Assembly (NCBI GenBank): GCA_964383905.1
Contig: CAYLJO010000164.1
Location: 1 to 14,241, forward strand
Direction: 5' to 3'
DNA from: CAYLJO01 sp964383905
GTDB taxonomy: Bacteria; Acidobacteriota; Blastocatellia; Pyrinomonadales; Pyrinomonadaceae
DNA: 14,241 nt
The position numbers and the translations under genes are program-made. Under the pieces are notes generated by a model. It did no database searches and was not told the origin of the DNA. It worked only from the letters and a program-made list of their open reading frames with translations. Below are positions 7,234 to 14,241 of this stretch, piece after piece. The first letter of the stretch is position 1. The number at the start of each line of letters is the position of its first letter.

Positions 7234-7440
7234 AAATTTTCCAGATAAGATGTTATAACCCTAGAGGCCGGGCGGCGTCCATAGGTTAAGGCTAAGGGCG
7301 TTGGATAGCCGCCTGATGCTGATTTTATCTACCATAGCCCGGGCCATTTAATCACTATAACAGCTTCACGGGATTAAACTTGAGCGAGAAGGAGAAGAAC
7401 AGAGTCGATTCAATGTCAGTATTAAAAGAACAATTCTGAC

Positions 7441-7526
7441 GCCCTTCCAGGGCTTTGCGGATCTGTGGTGCGATCCACACGAGAGCGCTCACGCACTGGG
7501 CTAAACTATTTCGCCCCTGCAGGGGC
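7441..7526. repeat. REP-like cluster of stem-loops
   Basis: Four palindromes lie within 86 bases: GCCCT-TCC-AGGGC (7441-7453), TGTGG-6-CCACA (7464-7479), GAGCGCTC (7483-7490) and the perfect 14-base GCCCCTGCAGGGGC (7513-7526), the last preceded by ACTATTTC as unit 4 of the 223-384 cluster is preceded by ACATTTC. This indicates one dispersed intergenic repeat family present at two places in the window. There is no T-run to make any of them a standard terminator. Confidence 0.6.
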
Positions 7527-7608
7527 TGCCGCAGATGGCCTCTGACTTTCGGCTGACCTCATCCGCTCGCCGAAAATGAAGAGACCCTGGAAGCCCGTGC
7601 TGCTGGCT

Positions 7609-7636
7609 TTGAAATAGGCTCGATATACCTTAAGAT
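7609..7636 (+). promoter_or_regulatory. Possible resB promoter
   Basis: TTGAAA (7609-7614) and TAAGAT (7631-7636) are separated by 16 bases, giving a fair sigma-70-like match about 100 bases before the resB ATG. This is pattern matching only; such matches arise by chance in a spacer this long. Confidence 0.25.
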
Positions 7637-7735
7637 ACGCGGTGTAACGTCATCGGAAATATGCCATGAGGGCCGGACTCACGCCGTTGGCGTTTCCGCT
7701 CCAAATCTTCTGAATTAATTGAAAGCAATAATCTA

Positions 7736-9247
7736 ATGTCCGCCGCGGAAGAAACTAAGAACAATATAGGTGTAAGGACAGCAACCGGGTCGCCCCCCTC
7801 GATCTTAACACGGCTCCTGCAGCTCCTCAGCTCCGTGCGATTTGGCGTGACGCTGCTGGTGCTGCTCGTCGTCTCGAACATGACGGGGATGCTCATCATG
7901 CAGCAGAGCGTTGATGGGTTTGACAAATACTACGCCGAGCTGATGCCTTCGCAGAAACTGCTCTATGGCAGCCTCGGCTTTTTCGACATCTATCACACCT
8001 GGTACTTCAATCTGCTGCTGCTCGTCCTCTCGCTCAATATCGTGCTCGCTTCGATCGATCGTTTTCCGGCGGCCTGGAGGTATATCTCACACCGCAAACT
8101 CGATGCGTCGCGCGCCTACCTGCGCGCCCGGAAGCAGACGGCAACGCTTGAAGTCGAAGGCGAGAGCAGGAGCGCAGTCGCCACCCGCATCGGCGCGGCA
8201 TGTCGCAGCGTCGGGCTCAAACCGACGGTGACGGAGAGGGGCGCGCGCACGTATGTTTTTGGCGAGCGCGGCGCCTGGAACCGCCTCGGCGCCTACGCCG
8301 TACACGTCGCCCTGCTGACGATCTTCTTCGGCTTTTTCCTGACCAGTCAGTTCGGGCGCACGGGTCAGATGCGGCTCATGCCCGGGACCTCTTCGGCCGA
8401 GATGACCCAGCTCAACTACTACCTGGACGAAGTTACACCCGTTGCCGTCCGCCTTCCCTTCACCGTGACGTGTACGGACATCCAGCAGAAGCTGATCAAG
8501 AAAGAGGGCTCGATTCAGGCCACTAATACGATTGATTGGCTGACGCGAATTAAGATCAGAGACGAATATGGCGAGCGCGAGGGGCTGGTTCATCTGAACG
8601 AGCCTTATGATTATCGCGGCTACCGTTTCTTTCAAGCGAGCTTCGCGCCGACAGGCTACGCGCGCAATATTACGTTGAGTCTGACTCCACAGGACGGCGG
8701 GACTCCGCAAGAGATCACCGTTGCGCGCAACGGCTCGAAGACGCTCGCGGACGGGACAAAGATTGATTTCTTAAATTTTTTTCCCGACTTTATCCTCAAC
8801 GGCAGCAAACCGGATACGGCGTCTGATGAATACAATAAACCGGCGGCGCAGCTGAGAGTCACAACATCTGCCGGCCAGCAAAAGACGGTCTACGCCTTCG
8901 CGATGGAGTTGCCGTCAGGCGCGCCCGTCGGAGCGCCCTTCGCCGGTTACAAGTACCGGTTAACGGATTTCGAAAAGGTGCCGCTCGCGCACATCCTCTC
9001 TATCCAGCACGATCCCGGCAGGTATCCCTTCTATATCGGCGGCCTGCTCCTCGGCCTGACGCTTTGCGCAGTCTTCTTTTTCTCGCACCAGCGCGTGTGG
9101 GCGCTCGTTGAAGAGAAAGCAGGCGGCCGTTTTGAAGTTGTCATGGGAGGCAATACTAATCGCAACAAGCTGGCTTTTGAAGACCGTTTCAAGCGGTTAA
9201 CAAACTTGATCGGCGGAGAATCCCCTGAGGTACAAAATCATGAGTAG
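7736..9247 (+). CDS. resB: Cytochrome c biogenesis protein ResB (Ccs1)
   Basis: Encodes 503 residues of the ResB/Ccs1 family, which with ResC/CcsA exports heme and attaches it to apocytochromes c outside the membrane (system II). Three N-terminal membrane segments are visible (about 36-56, 83-106 and 184-204), the third with a conserved-type histidine H190 in AYAVHVALLTIFFGFF. A large extracytoplasmic domain (about 205-425) contains the family segment YDYRGYRFFQASF (291-303). The final membrane segment (about 430-449) is followed by SHQRVWALVEE, typical of the family's C-terminus. The ATG at 7736 gives a short, charged cytoplasmic N-terminus and has only a weak GAAAG upstream. The gene overlaps resC by eight bases, which points to translational coupling and a ResB-ResC complex. 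No key element appears to be missing. Confidence 0.92.
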   Translation: MSAAEETKNNIGVRTATGSPPSILTRLLQLLSSVRFGVTLLVLLVVSNMTGMLIMQQSVDGFDKYYAELMPSQKLLYGSLGFFDIYHTWYFNLLLLVLSLNIVLASIDRFPAAWRYISHRKLDASRAYLRARKQTATLEVEGESRSAVATRIGAACRSVGLKPTVTERGARTYVFGERGAWNRLGAYAVHVALLTIFFGFFLTSQFGRTGQMRLMPGTSSAEMTQLNYYLDEVTPVAVRLPFTVTCTDIQQKLIKKEGSIQATNTIDWLTRIKIRDEYGEREGLVHLNEPYDYRGYRFFQASFAPTGYARNITLSLTPQDGGTPQEITVARNGSKTLADGTKIDFLNFFPDFILNGSKPDTASDEYNKPAAQLRVTTSAGQQKTVYAFAMELPSGAPVGAPFAGYKYRLTDFEKVPLAHILSIQHDPGRYPFYIGGLLLGLTLCAVFFFSHQRVWALVEEKAGGRFEVVMGGNTNRNKLAFEDRFKRLTNLIGGESPEVQNHE

Positions 9248-10844
9248 CAGCGTACAAACGACAGTTCATGAGGCCCCGAATTTTGAGAGCAGGATGACGT
9301 TGAGCTCTTACCTTCCGGCGATTGCGGCCGTGGCCGGTGCCATTCTGATGGTCCTTATCCGCGCCCAACTGGGCGGCCGGATATTCATCTCTGACGGCGC
9401 GCTGATGCTGCTGGCGCTGGCCTGTTATTTGACGGCCGCCGTCTTCCATCTCACCAACCTCTACGCGCCCTCAGAATGGGCGCAAAAGCTGGGGCTGTGG
9501 CTGGCGACCGCAGGAGTCTTCTTTAACCTATCGAGCTGGGGCGTCCGGTGGATTAACGCCCGCGACCATGAGTTGTCAGTCCTGATCAGCAACGGCTATG
9601 GGCCGGACCAACTGCCATGGTTCTTCCGCTACATTCCATTTGCCAATCTTTACGATCTGAGCCTCGCCTTCGCTTTCGGCGCGGGCATCACCACTTTGCT
9701 GATCGCGCACCGCAAGAGTTTCCGATTTTTGGGCGCATTGTCATTACCGCTGGCGTCGCTCATTCTGCTTTTGGCCAGATTCATCGGGGATGAGTTCATC
9801 AACCTGCCGCCGATCCTGGATTCCTACTGGCGACCGATCCACGTCGGGATCGCGTCGATGAGCTATGGGGTGGCGCTCGTCTGTTTTGCGATCGCGGTGG
9901 TTTACCTGCTGAAGGACGGGACTAAGCCGGAGTCGATGGCGGTCTGGTCGAGCATCTTCGCCCTCTCAATCTTTGCGACTATCAGCAGATTTTCGGTATT
10001 CACGGCGGGAACTTATCGCGCCTCGACGATTCTGATCAATGACGGGAGACGCACGCCCGTCCCGTTGCGCGCAGACATTCCGTGGGTCGGGCCGATACTG
10101 ATCATCGCCGCGCTGCTGACGGCCGGTGTGATCATTGCTTTCGGGGTCTACCTGGCGAAGAACAATGAGAAGGCGCGCATGTGGGGCCACAGGTTGCTGA
10201 AGCTGGCACTGGTCGCGCAGGCATCCGCCATCGCCACGCTGGTCTCACAGATCAAGACCATGACGAACGTCATCTCGCACATAGATACAGGACAGTACGC
10301 AACGTTCGGCAAGTGGTACGCGGAGCAAGAGGGGCTCAAGCCGGATCAGGTTGCGCAACTGGGAGCTGCTCGACTCGAACAGGCGGCGGCGATGTTTGTG
10401 CAACAAAACGGGTCAAGGCTGAGCTTAAGCCTCAACGCCAACCCGGTCGAGCTCGCCGCTTTGATTACTGCTTTTGCCGCCACCCTCTTCGTTGTTCTAT
10501 TTAGCTTCCGCACCGAGCGGCTGCGCGCGGCGCTGCCCCCGCTGGATAAGCTCGACAGCCTGATGTACAAAACGGCGAGTGTGGCCTTCGCCCTGCTGGC
10601 GATGCTGTTAATTACCGGCGCAGTCTGGGCCAACGAATCGTGGGGCGCATACTGGAGCTGGGATTCGAAAGAGGTCGGGGCACTGGTCGCGTGGCTCACC
10701 TATGCGGCTTACCTGCACACGCGCATCGCGCGAGGGTGGACCGGACGACGCTCGGCCTATTTTGCGCTGGTGGGGTTTCTGCTCGTGATCTTCACCTATC
10801 TGGGGGTCAGCTACCTGCTGCCGGGATTACACTCTTACGCTTAG
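9240..10844 (+). CDS. resC: Cytochrome c biogenesis protein ResC/CcsA, enlarged
   Basis: Encodes 534 residues of the CcsA/ResC heme-handling family. The C-terminal part shows the tryptophan-rich WWD signature NESWGAYWSWDSKE (465-478), LHTR (491-494) and the terminal GLHSYA (529-534), supplying conserved-type histidines H492 and H531; an earlier one is H201 in PIHVGIASMSYG. IPFANLYDLSL (132-142) matches the family's P-x-x-NLYE segment. The residue after SKEV is Gly, where I recall many CcsA proteins having Trp. The usual length is about 300-400 residues; here about 210 residues lie between the H201 helix and the LDSLMYK segment before WWD, including at least two extra hydrophobic segments (about 283-304 and 404-424) and a polar stretch (about 343-400). 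The start ATG overlaps the resB end (8 bases) and has TGAGG about ten bases upstream. Confidence 0.9.
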   Translation: MSSSVQTTVHEAPNFESRMTLSSYLPAIAAVAGAILMVLIRAQLGGRIFISDGALMLLALACYLTAAVFHLTNLYAPSEWAQKLGLWLATAGVFFNLSSWGVRWINARDHELSVLISNGYGPDQLPWFFRYIPFANLYDLSLAFAFGAGITTLLIAHRKSFRFLGALSLPLASLILLLARFIGDEFINLPPILDSYWRPIHVGIASMSYGVALVCFAIAVVYLLKDGTKPESMAVWSSIFALSIFATISRFSVFTAGTYRASTILINDGRRTPVPLRADIPWVGPILIIAALLTAGVIIAFGVYLAKNNEKARMWGHRLLKLALVAQASAIATLVSQIKTMTNVISHIDTGQYATFGKWYAEQEGLKPDQVAQLGAARLEQAAAMFVQQNGSRLSLSLNANPVELAALITAFAATLFVVLFSFRTERLRAALPPLDKLDSLMYKTASVAFALLAMLLITGAVWANESWGAYWSWDSKEVGALVAWLTYAAYLHTRIARGWTGRRSAYFALVGFLLVIFTYLGVSYLLPGLHSYA

Positions 10845-10858
10845 AGTAATCAGCAGTC

Positions 10859-10909
10859 AGTAGTCAGTAATGGTTTTAGCTGAATACTGATTACTGAATA
10901 CTGACTACT
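10859..10909. repeat. Perfect 11-base inverted repeat before the TPR gene
   Basis: AGTAGTCAGTA (10859-10869) is exactly complementary to TACTGACTACT (10899-10909), with 29 bases between that contain further CAGTA/TACTG units allowing alternative pairings. It sits in the 69-base gap between resC and the TPR gene and ends four bases before the ATG. It could act as an RNA hairpin affecting relative expression or be one copy of a dispersed short repeat. There is no T-run, so it is not a standard terminator. Confidence 0.7.
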
Positions 10910-10913
10910 TCTC

Positions 10914-11633
10914 ATGACGAAAGACAACATACTATTTTCCATCATCGGGCTGTTGCTCGGGCTGTTCATCGGCTTCGTGTTTGCAAACACCGTCAACCAG
11001 TACTACGGCGTGCCGCGGACGCCTGCCGCGGCCGCAACGGTGCAGAATGCCGGGCTGCCGCCGAACCACCCGGCGCTCCCTTCAAACGGCGTCGCCGACC
11101 CGCAGGCGATGCAAGCCGACGTGCAGGCAACGATTCAACAGGCCCGCAATGAGCCGAACAATTTTGACGCGCAGATGAAGGCCGCATTGCTCTATTACCA
11201 GATCAACCGCTTTGATGAGGCGATCGAGTTTTTATTGCGCGCCAATCAGATACGCCCTGACAGCTACGACGCGATGGTCAAGCTTGGCGACGCAAATTTC
11301 GATGCCGAGCACTACGACGTGGCAGAGAAATGGTATACGGCGGCGCTGGTCAGGAATCCGAATGATATTAACGTCCGCACCGATCTTGGCACGACGTTCC
11401 TGGCGCGCCAGCCCCCGGATTTTGACCGCGCGGTCAAGGAATATCGTCGCTCACTCGAAATGGACCCGAAGCACGAAAAGACTCTCCACAACCTGGTCAT
11501 CGCCCTGACGAAAAAGGGCGATGCCGGAGAAGCGCAGGCAACGCTTGAAAAATTGGAGGCGGTCAATCCGCAAAACGAAGACCTCCCGCGGCTGCGGTCT
11601 GAGCTGGATGCCCTGCGCTCACAGAAAAAATAG
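10914..11633 (+). CDS. Membrane-anchored TPR protein, likely cytochrome c maturation partner
   Basis: Encodes 239 residues. Residues about 6-25 (ILFSIIGLLLGLFIGFVFAN) form an uncleaved signal anchor, which would place the rest outside the cytoplasm. A Pro/Ala-rich linker (about 33-65, with GLPPNHPAL) leads to roughly four tetratricopeptide repeats (about 84-117, 118-151, 152-187, 188-221), for example YYQINRFDEAIEFLLRANQI and FDRAVKEYRRSLEMDP. TPR domains bind peptides. Directly after resB and resC, this could be an apocytochrome chaperone comparable to CcmI or NrfG of system I; that role is inferred from position and architecture. The ATG at 10914 has no clear Shine-Dalgarno sequence, and the inverted repeat 10859-10909 occupies the place where one would be. 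A weak terminator follows the stop. Confidence 0.85.
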   Translation: MTKDNILFSIIGLLLGLFIGFVFANTVNQYYGVPRTPAAAATVQNAGLPPNHPALPSNGVADPQAMQADVQATIQQARNEPNNFDAQMKAALLYYQINRFDEAIEFLLRANQIRPDSYDAMVKLGDANFDAEHYDVAEKWYTAALVRNPNDINVRTDLGTTFLARQPPDFDRAVKEYRRSLEMDPKHEKTLHNLVIALTKKGDAGEAQATLEKLEAVNPQNEDLPRLRSELDALRSQKK

Positions 11634-11636
11634 GGT

Positions 11637-11664
11637 CGAAAGTCCAAGGCCGAAAGTCTAAGGC
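11637..11664. repeat. Tandem 14-base near-repeat
   Basis: CGAAAGTCCAAGGC (11637-11650) is followed at once by CGAAAGTCTAAGGC (11651-11664), one mismatch. The second unit contributes to the terminator-like stem. Confidence 0.6.
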
Positions 11665-11670
11665 CTTTTT
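11646..11670 (+). terminator. Weak rho-independent terminator after the TPR gene
   Basis: AAGGCC (11646-11651) pairs with GGCCTT (11662-11667) across a ten-base loop, and the T-run 11666-11670 follows on the plus strand. It lies 12 bases past the TPR stop and before the convergent GH15 gene. On the minus strand there is no T-run after the stem. Confidence 0.5.
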
Positions 11671-11719
11671 CACCTCACTTCAGACAAGTTAAGAACGAGA
11701 CCGTCCGAGTGTGCGAGCC

Positions 11720-14098
11720 TTATCGAACGGCGATATCAAAATCGCGCCCTTCCCAACGGCCCGCCTGCGTCCAGTAAAAAGTGAACTTCAATACCTCACC
11801 CGCGACGAGCGTGCCGGGCGCGAACTCGTGAGCGTAAATTCCAAGCCCCTCATCAGGCAACTCCACATCCTCGACGGTGGCCCACGAGTTTGCCGACCAG
11901 TGCAAGCGGGCGGGCGCAAGCGCCTCGATGCGCAGCGGGCGGGCGGCTTGCGCGGCGCGGAGTTTATGATTGAACATCCAGACCTGGAGCGGACTTGTCA
12001 CGCCCTGTACGACGTAGCGCCGGTATACCGGCTCGATTAAATCAATGACGGCGCGGTCGCGCGCCGAGCGCAGAAGCTTAACGTACTCGGCGTGGGCCCA
12101 GACCAGCGGCATGGCTGAACCGGTCGGGCGACCGCAATACATCTGCTGCTCCGGAATGTCCGCGGTGTCCCACACCTGTTCGGGCAGCATCGCGCCGGTG
12201 TTGGCAAAGCATTCCATCGCCTCAATGTACTCGCGGACGTCGCGGTCCGCGGCCAACTCATAGTGGGCCCGCTCGCCGGTTAAAAGCGGCCAGGCACGAC
12301 CGACGCCCGTCCCGTCGAATGGGTCACCATTATCTTTCTGTCCATAGCCGTCATGATTATAACGGTGCCAGGACGGGCCACACGGCGTGTCGGCTTTCAG
12401 CACGGCGTCGTAAACAACAAGAGTTTTCAACACGTGCTCGTTAAGCGCGTCGCGTATCCCGTAGCGCACAAGCTCAAGGAACCCGCCGTCGATGAGGTCG
12501 TAGACCGGGTAATCGGATTGGCCGGCGGGGCGGTTACGTATCTGTACGAGGCCCGTGTTCGGGTCGTCGTCCGTTTCCAGCGTCTCAGGGTCGATCGAGT
12601 CGAGCCGCACGTAGTACTCGGCGTGCCCGTCGAGCAGCGAGCCGCGCGTCGTGTATGTCCAGTTTTCAACATTCGTCGCCCAGTAATCGGCCGTGCGCAA
12701 GCAAAGGTCTGCCGCCTTCTCTTCACCACGCGACCGGGCAATCTCGGCGGCGCAGACGAGCGCGGCGATTTCGGCGGCGAGGGTTGAGGGCGAGATGCCA
12801 GCGTCCTCTTCCCAGCGCTCCTGCGGCGAGGCCGGGCCGCGCCGGATGAGGTACGAAGCTCCGGCCCGAACCATCGGGTAGGGGTCAAAGCCGTCAAGCA
12901 GACCCAGCGACTGCAAACGCCAGGCGAGCATTAGCGGGAAAGCCACTTCATCGAGCTGAATCCCCTTCCAGTAAGGGCGGCCGTCAACCCAGCAGTTTTG
13001 TGGCATACCTCCGTCGGCGAACTGAATTGAGGCGAGATAGCGCAGCACACGTAAAGGCAACTCGCGGTCACCGGCGGCGAGGGCCGCCGTCGCCGCCTGG
13101 CAGAGGTCGCGCGGCCATACCAGATGATAGCCGCTGATATACTGGTCGCCGTGAATCTCGCCCCACGGAATTGAGAGCGAAGCGCACACCGCGCCCGGAT
13201 GAGTGCGGTCTTCGTGCGCCCGCAAAACCATGGCGCTGGTGAAATACATTCGGCCGTGATCGCTGCTTTGCGGGCTGAGATCAAGCAGGCCATCGCAATA
13301 TGAGCGCCACGCGGCCGTGTACTCTTCACGCGCGGCCTGCCAGCCCCGGCCGAGCGATCCGAATGCGGCGCGCGCGGCCTCTTCGACTGACGGGCCGAAG
13401 GCGATGGCGAGCGTCCATTCCCGTTGCTGCGTGATGTCGAGTTCTCCGGTCAGCGCGATGTTGCCGTCTGTCGCGGACTCGAATTCCCAGTCCATCTGGA
13501 AATTATCATGCAGGTCTCTCCAGCCGTCGCTCGCTCCGACAAAACCGCATGAAGCTTTGCGGAAAGGGACTGACGCGACCACCGCTAGCGCCACTCCCGA
13601 ACGCTCCGCTACCAGGCATAGACGCCCGTCAACGGTCAGCACACGTCCCGAGTTACCCATGCCTTGATTACCGAGATGGGGCGAAAGCAGCGTGAAAATG
13701 TGATAACGCTTGGCCGCGGGTTGCAGCGCCTCGAAGCGCGTGTGGACGAGCACGGCCGGGGCGCCTGGATCCGTAATTGTTTCCTTAATGATGCGATAGC
13801 GCCCGCCCGGGTCGCTGTTGGTCTGGTGGAAGGAGAGGGCGCGCGCATCTGCGTACTCAAGCTGGTGCAGGAGGTCACGCTTCTCCTCATGGAAGAAGGT
13901 GCGCCCGTCGGTGACGAGGTACTGAGCGTCGCGCGTGTTAGCGCAGTCCACGCGCGGATAGTAGATCTCGTTGAGGATGCCGTAAGCGATGGTGAACCAG
14001 ACGGGCGATGAATCAGAAAGGGCCGTCCCGATTCCCTCTTTCGAGCTGGAGGTCCATTTCGGTTCGATCCCGGGACGACCGAATGCTTCGCCGCTCAT
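11720..14098 (-). CDS. GH15 glucoamylase/glucodextranase-like glycoside hydrolase
   Basis: Encodes 792 residues of bacterial GH15 type, enzymes that release glucose from ends of alpha-glucans or dextrans. An N-terminal beta-rich domain (about 1-265) precedes the (alpha/alpha)6 catalytic domain (about 275-685). Seen motifs: YHLVWPRDL (324-332), PQNCWVDGRPYW (366-377), QLDEVAFPLMLAW (381-393), RWEEDAGISPSTLAAE (428-443) and MLPEQVWD (637-644). By family analogy E430 is the likely general acid and E640 the base. A C-terminal beta-type extension (about 720-792) ends in FYWTQAGRWEGRDFDIAVR. No signal peptide is present, so a cytoplasmic role in glycogen, trehalose-type or oligosaccharide turnover is more likely than secretion. 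The ATG at 14098 fits; GGAGG lies 13 bases before it, a long spacing. The substrate (starch-like versus alpha-1,6 glucan versus trehalose) cannot be read from sequence. An upstream same-strand gene ends 65 bases away. Confidence 0.92.
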   Translation of the reverse strand: MSGEAFGRPGIEPKWTSSSKEGIGTALSDSSPVWFTIAYGILNEIYYPRVDCANTRDAQYLVTDGRTFFHEEKRDLLHQLEYADARALSFHQTNSDPGGRYRIIKETITDPGAPAVLVHTRFEALQPAAKRYHIFTLLSPHLGNQGMGNSGRVLTVDGRLCLVAERSGVALAVVASVPFRKASCGFVGASDGWRDLHDNFQMDWEFESATDGNIALTGELDITQQREWTLAIAFGPSVEEAARAAFGSLGRGWQAAREEYTAAWRSYCDGLLDLSPQSSDHGRMYFTSAMVLRAHEDRTHPGAVCASLSIPWGEIHGDQYISGYHLVWPRDLCQAATAALAAGDRELPLRVLRYLASIQFADGGMPQNCWVDGRPYWKGIQLDEVAFPLMLAWRLQSLGLLDGFDPYPMVRAGASYLIRRGPASPQERWEEDAGISPSTLAAEIAALVCAAEIARSRGEEKAADLCLRTADYWATNVENWTYTTRGSLLDGHAEYYVRLDSIDPETLETDDDPNTGLVQIRNRPAGQSDYPVYDLIDGGFLELVRYGIRDALNEHVLKTLVVYDAVLKADTPCGPSWHRYNHDGYGQKDNGDPFDGTGVGRAWPLLTGERAHYELAADRDVREYIEAMECFANTGAMLPEQVWDTADIPEQQMYCGRPTGSAMPLVWAHAEYVKLLRSARDRAVIDLIEPVYRRYVVQGVTSPLQVWMFNHKLRAAQAARPLRIEALAPARLHWSANSWATVEDVELPDEGLGIYAHEFAPGTLVAGEVLKFTFYWTQAGRWEGRDFDIAVR

Positions 14099-14163
14099 TT
14101 CGCGCGCTCATCCTCCGCTTCGATCAGTTGTTTAGAGCAGGCTTGAATACACATGAAGGCGAG

Positions 14164-14241
14164 CTAATGAAACAGACCTTCCACATAGCCGATTTCGTAG
14201 ACCATCAAGAGGCCCATCCCCAGGCTAAAGATTCCGGCCAG
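14164..14241 (-). CDS. C-terminal end of an unidentified membrane protein
   Basis: Reading from the right edge on the minus strand gives 25 codons, LAGIFSLGMGLLMVYEIGYV then EGLFH, and a TAG at 14166-14164. The first 20 residues are strongly hydrophobic, consistent with a final transmembrane helix. The family cannot be named from this fragment. It lies 65 bases upstream of the GH15 gene on the same strand, so cotranscription is possible. Confidence 0.45.
   Translation of the reverse strand: MAGIFSLGMGLLMVYEIGYVEGLFH

Larger units (their letters stand above)
7234..7735. other. Divergent intergenic region between chelatase and cytochrome operons
   Basis: About 500 bases separate the two divergent operons and must hold both promoters. 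No credible gene or tRNA is visible. The half near the chelatase gene includes GTTATAAC (7252-7259) and GCCCGGGC (7337-7344), but no convincing promoter or riboswitch motif that I can name. The middle (7441-7526) is a cluster of short stem-loops. The half near resB holds a possible promoter at 7609-7636. Confidence 0.65.

Noticed and set aside
7234..7400. Cobalamin riboswitch upstream of the chelatase operon
   Set aside because: I could not find a convincing B12 box or the expected conserved core; local GC-rich hairpins alone are not enough.
7630..7926. 98-codon minus-strand ORF overlapping the resB start
   Set aside because: It lies mostly opposite resB and has no recognisable features or ribosome binding site.
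12353..12787. 144-codon plus-strand ORF within the GH15 gene
   Set aside because: Antisense shadow of a clearly conserved GH15 catalytic domain.

Overview
The window looks like chromosomal DNA of a free-living, fairly high-GC, Gram-negative-type bacterium. A system II (ResB/ResC) cytochrome c maturation operon, a bacteriochlorophyll-type chelatase, a large GH15 glycosidase and intergenic stem-loop repeats with cores like GCCCCTGCAGGGGC together suggest Acidobacteriota (Blastocatellia/Chloracidobacterium-like). That placement is a low-confidence inference from general resemblance, not from a marker gene.

Layout. (1) Positions 2-145 hold the 3' end of a glutaredoxin-like gene on the plus strand. 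(2) Positions 146-456 are a gene-free convergent spacer carrying a cluster of related palindromic repeats. (3) Positions 457-7233, minus strand, form a four-gene operon read in the order: fused AAA+/VWA chelatase motor subunit (BchI-BchD type), the C-terminal half of the porphyrin-binding subunit BchH, a small exported DUF2059 protein, and the N-terminal half of BchH. (4) Positions 7234-7735 are a divergent promoter region with a second palindrome cluster. (5) Positions 7736-11633, plus strand, hold resB and resC (overlapping by 8 bases) and a membrane-anchored TPR gene behind a perfect inverted repeat; together they look like a cytochrome c maturation operon. (6) A short convergent spacer holds a probable weak terminator. 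(7) Positions 11720-14098, minus strand, encode a cytoplasmic-looking GH15 glucoamylase/glucodextranase-like enzyme. Just upstream of it, 14164-14241 is the last 25 codons of an unidentified membrane protein.

The most notable system is the chelatase operon. BchH, normally one polypeptide of about 1200-1330 residues, is encoded here by two separate, apparently intact genes (754 + 582 = 1336 residues). The C-terminal half lies upstream of the N-terminal half, and a secreted-protein gene sits between them. The break falls at a linker and no conserved block appears to be missing, so this looks like a functional split with permuted gene order rather than a decayed pseudogene. The H-subunit motifs are of the Mg-chelatase (BchH/ChlH) kind rather than CobN, while the partner is a single I-D fusion of the kind often annotated as a cobaltochelatase subunit. 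The metal, and hence whether the product is (bacterio)chlorophyll or a corrinoid, cannot be settled from this window: no other bch, acsF, bchM or cob gene is present.
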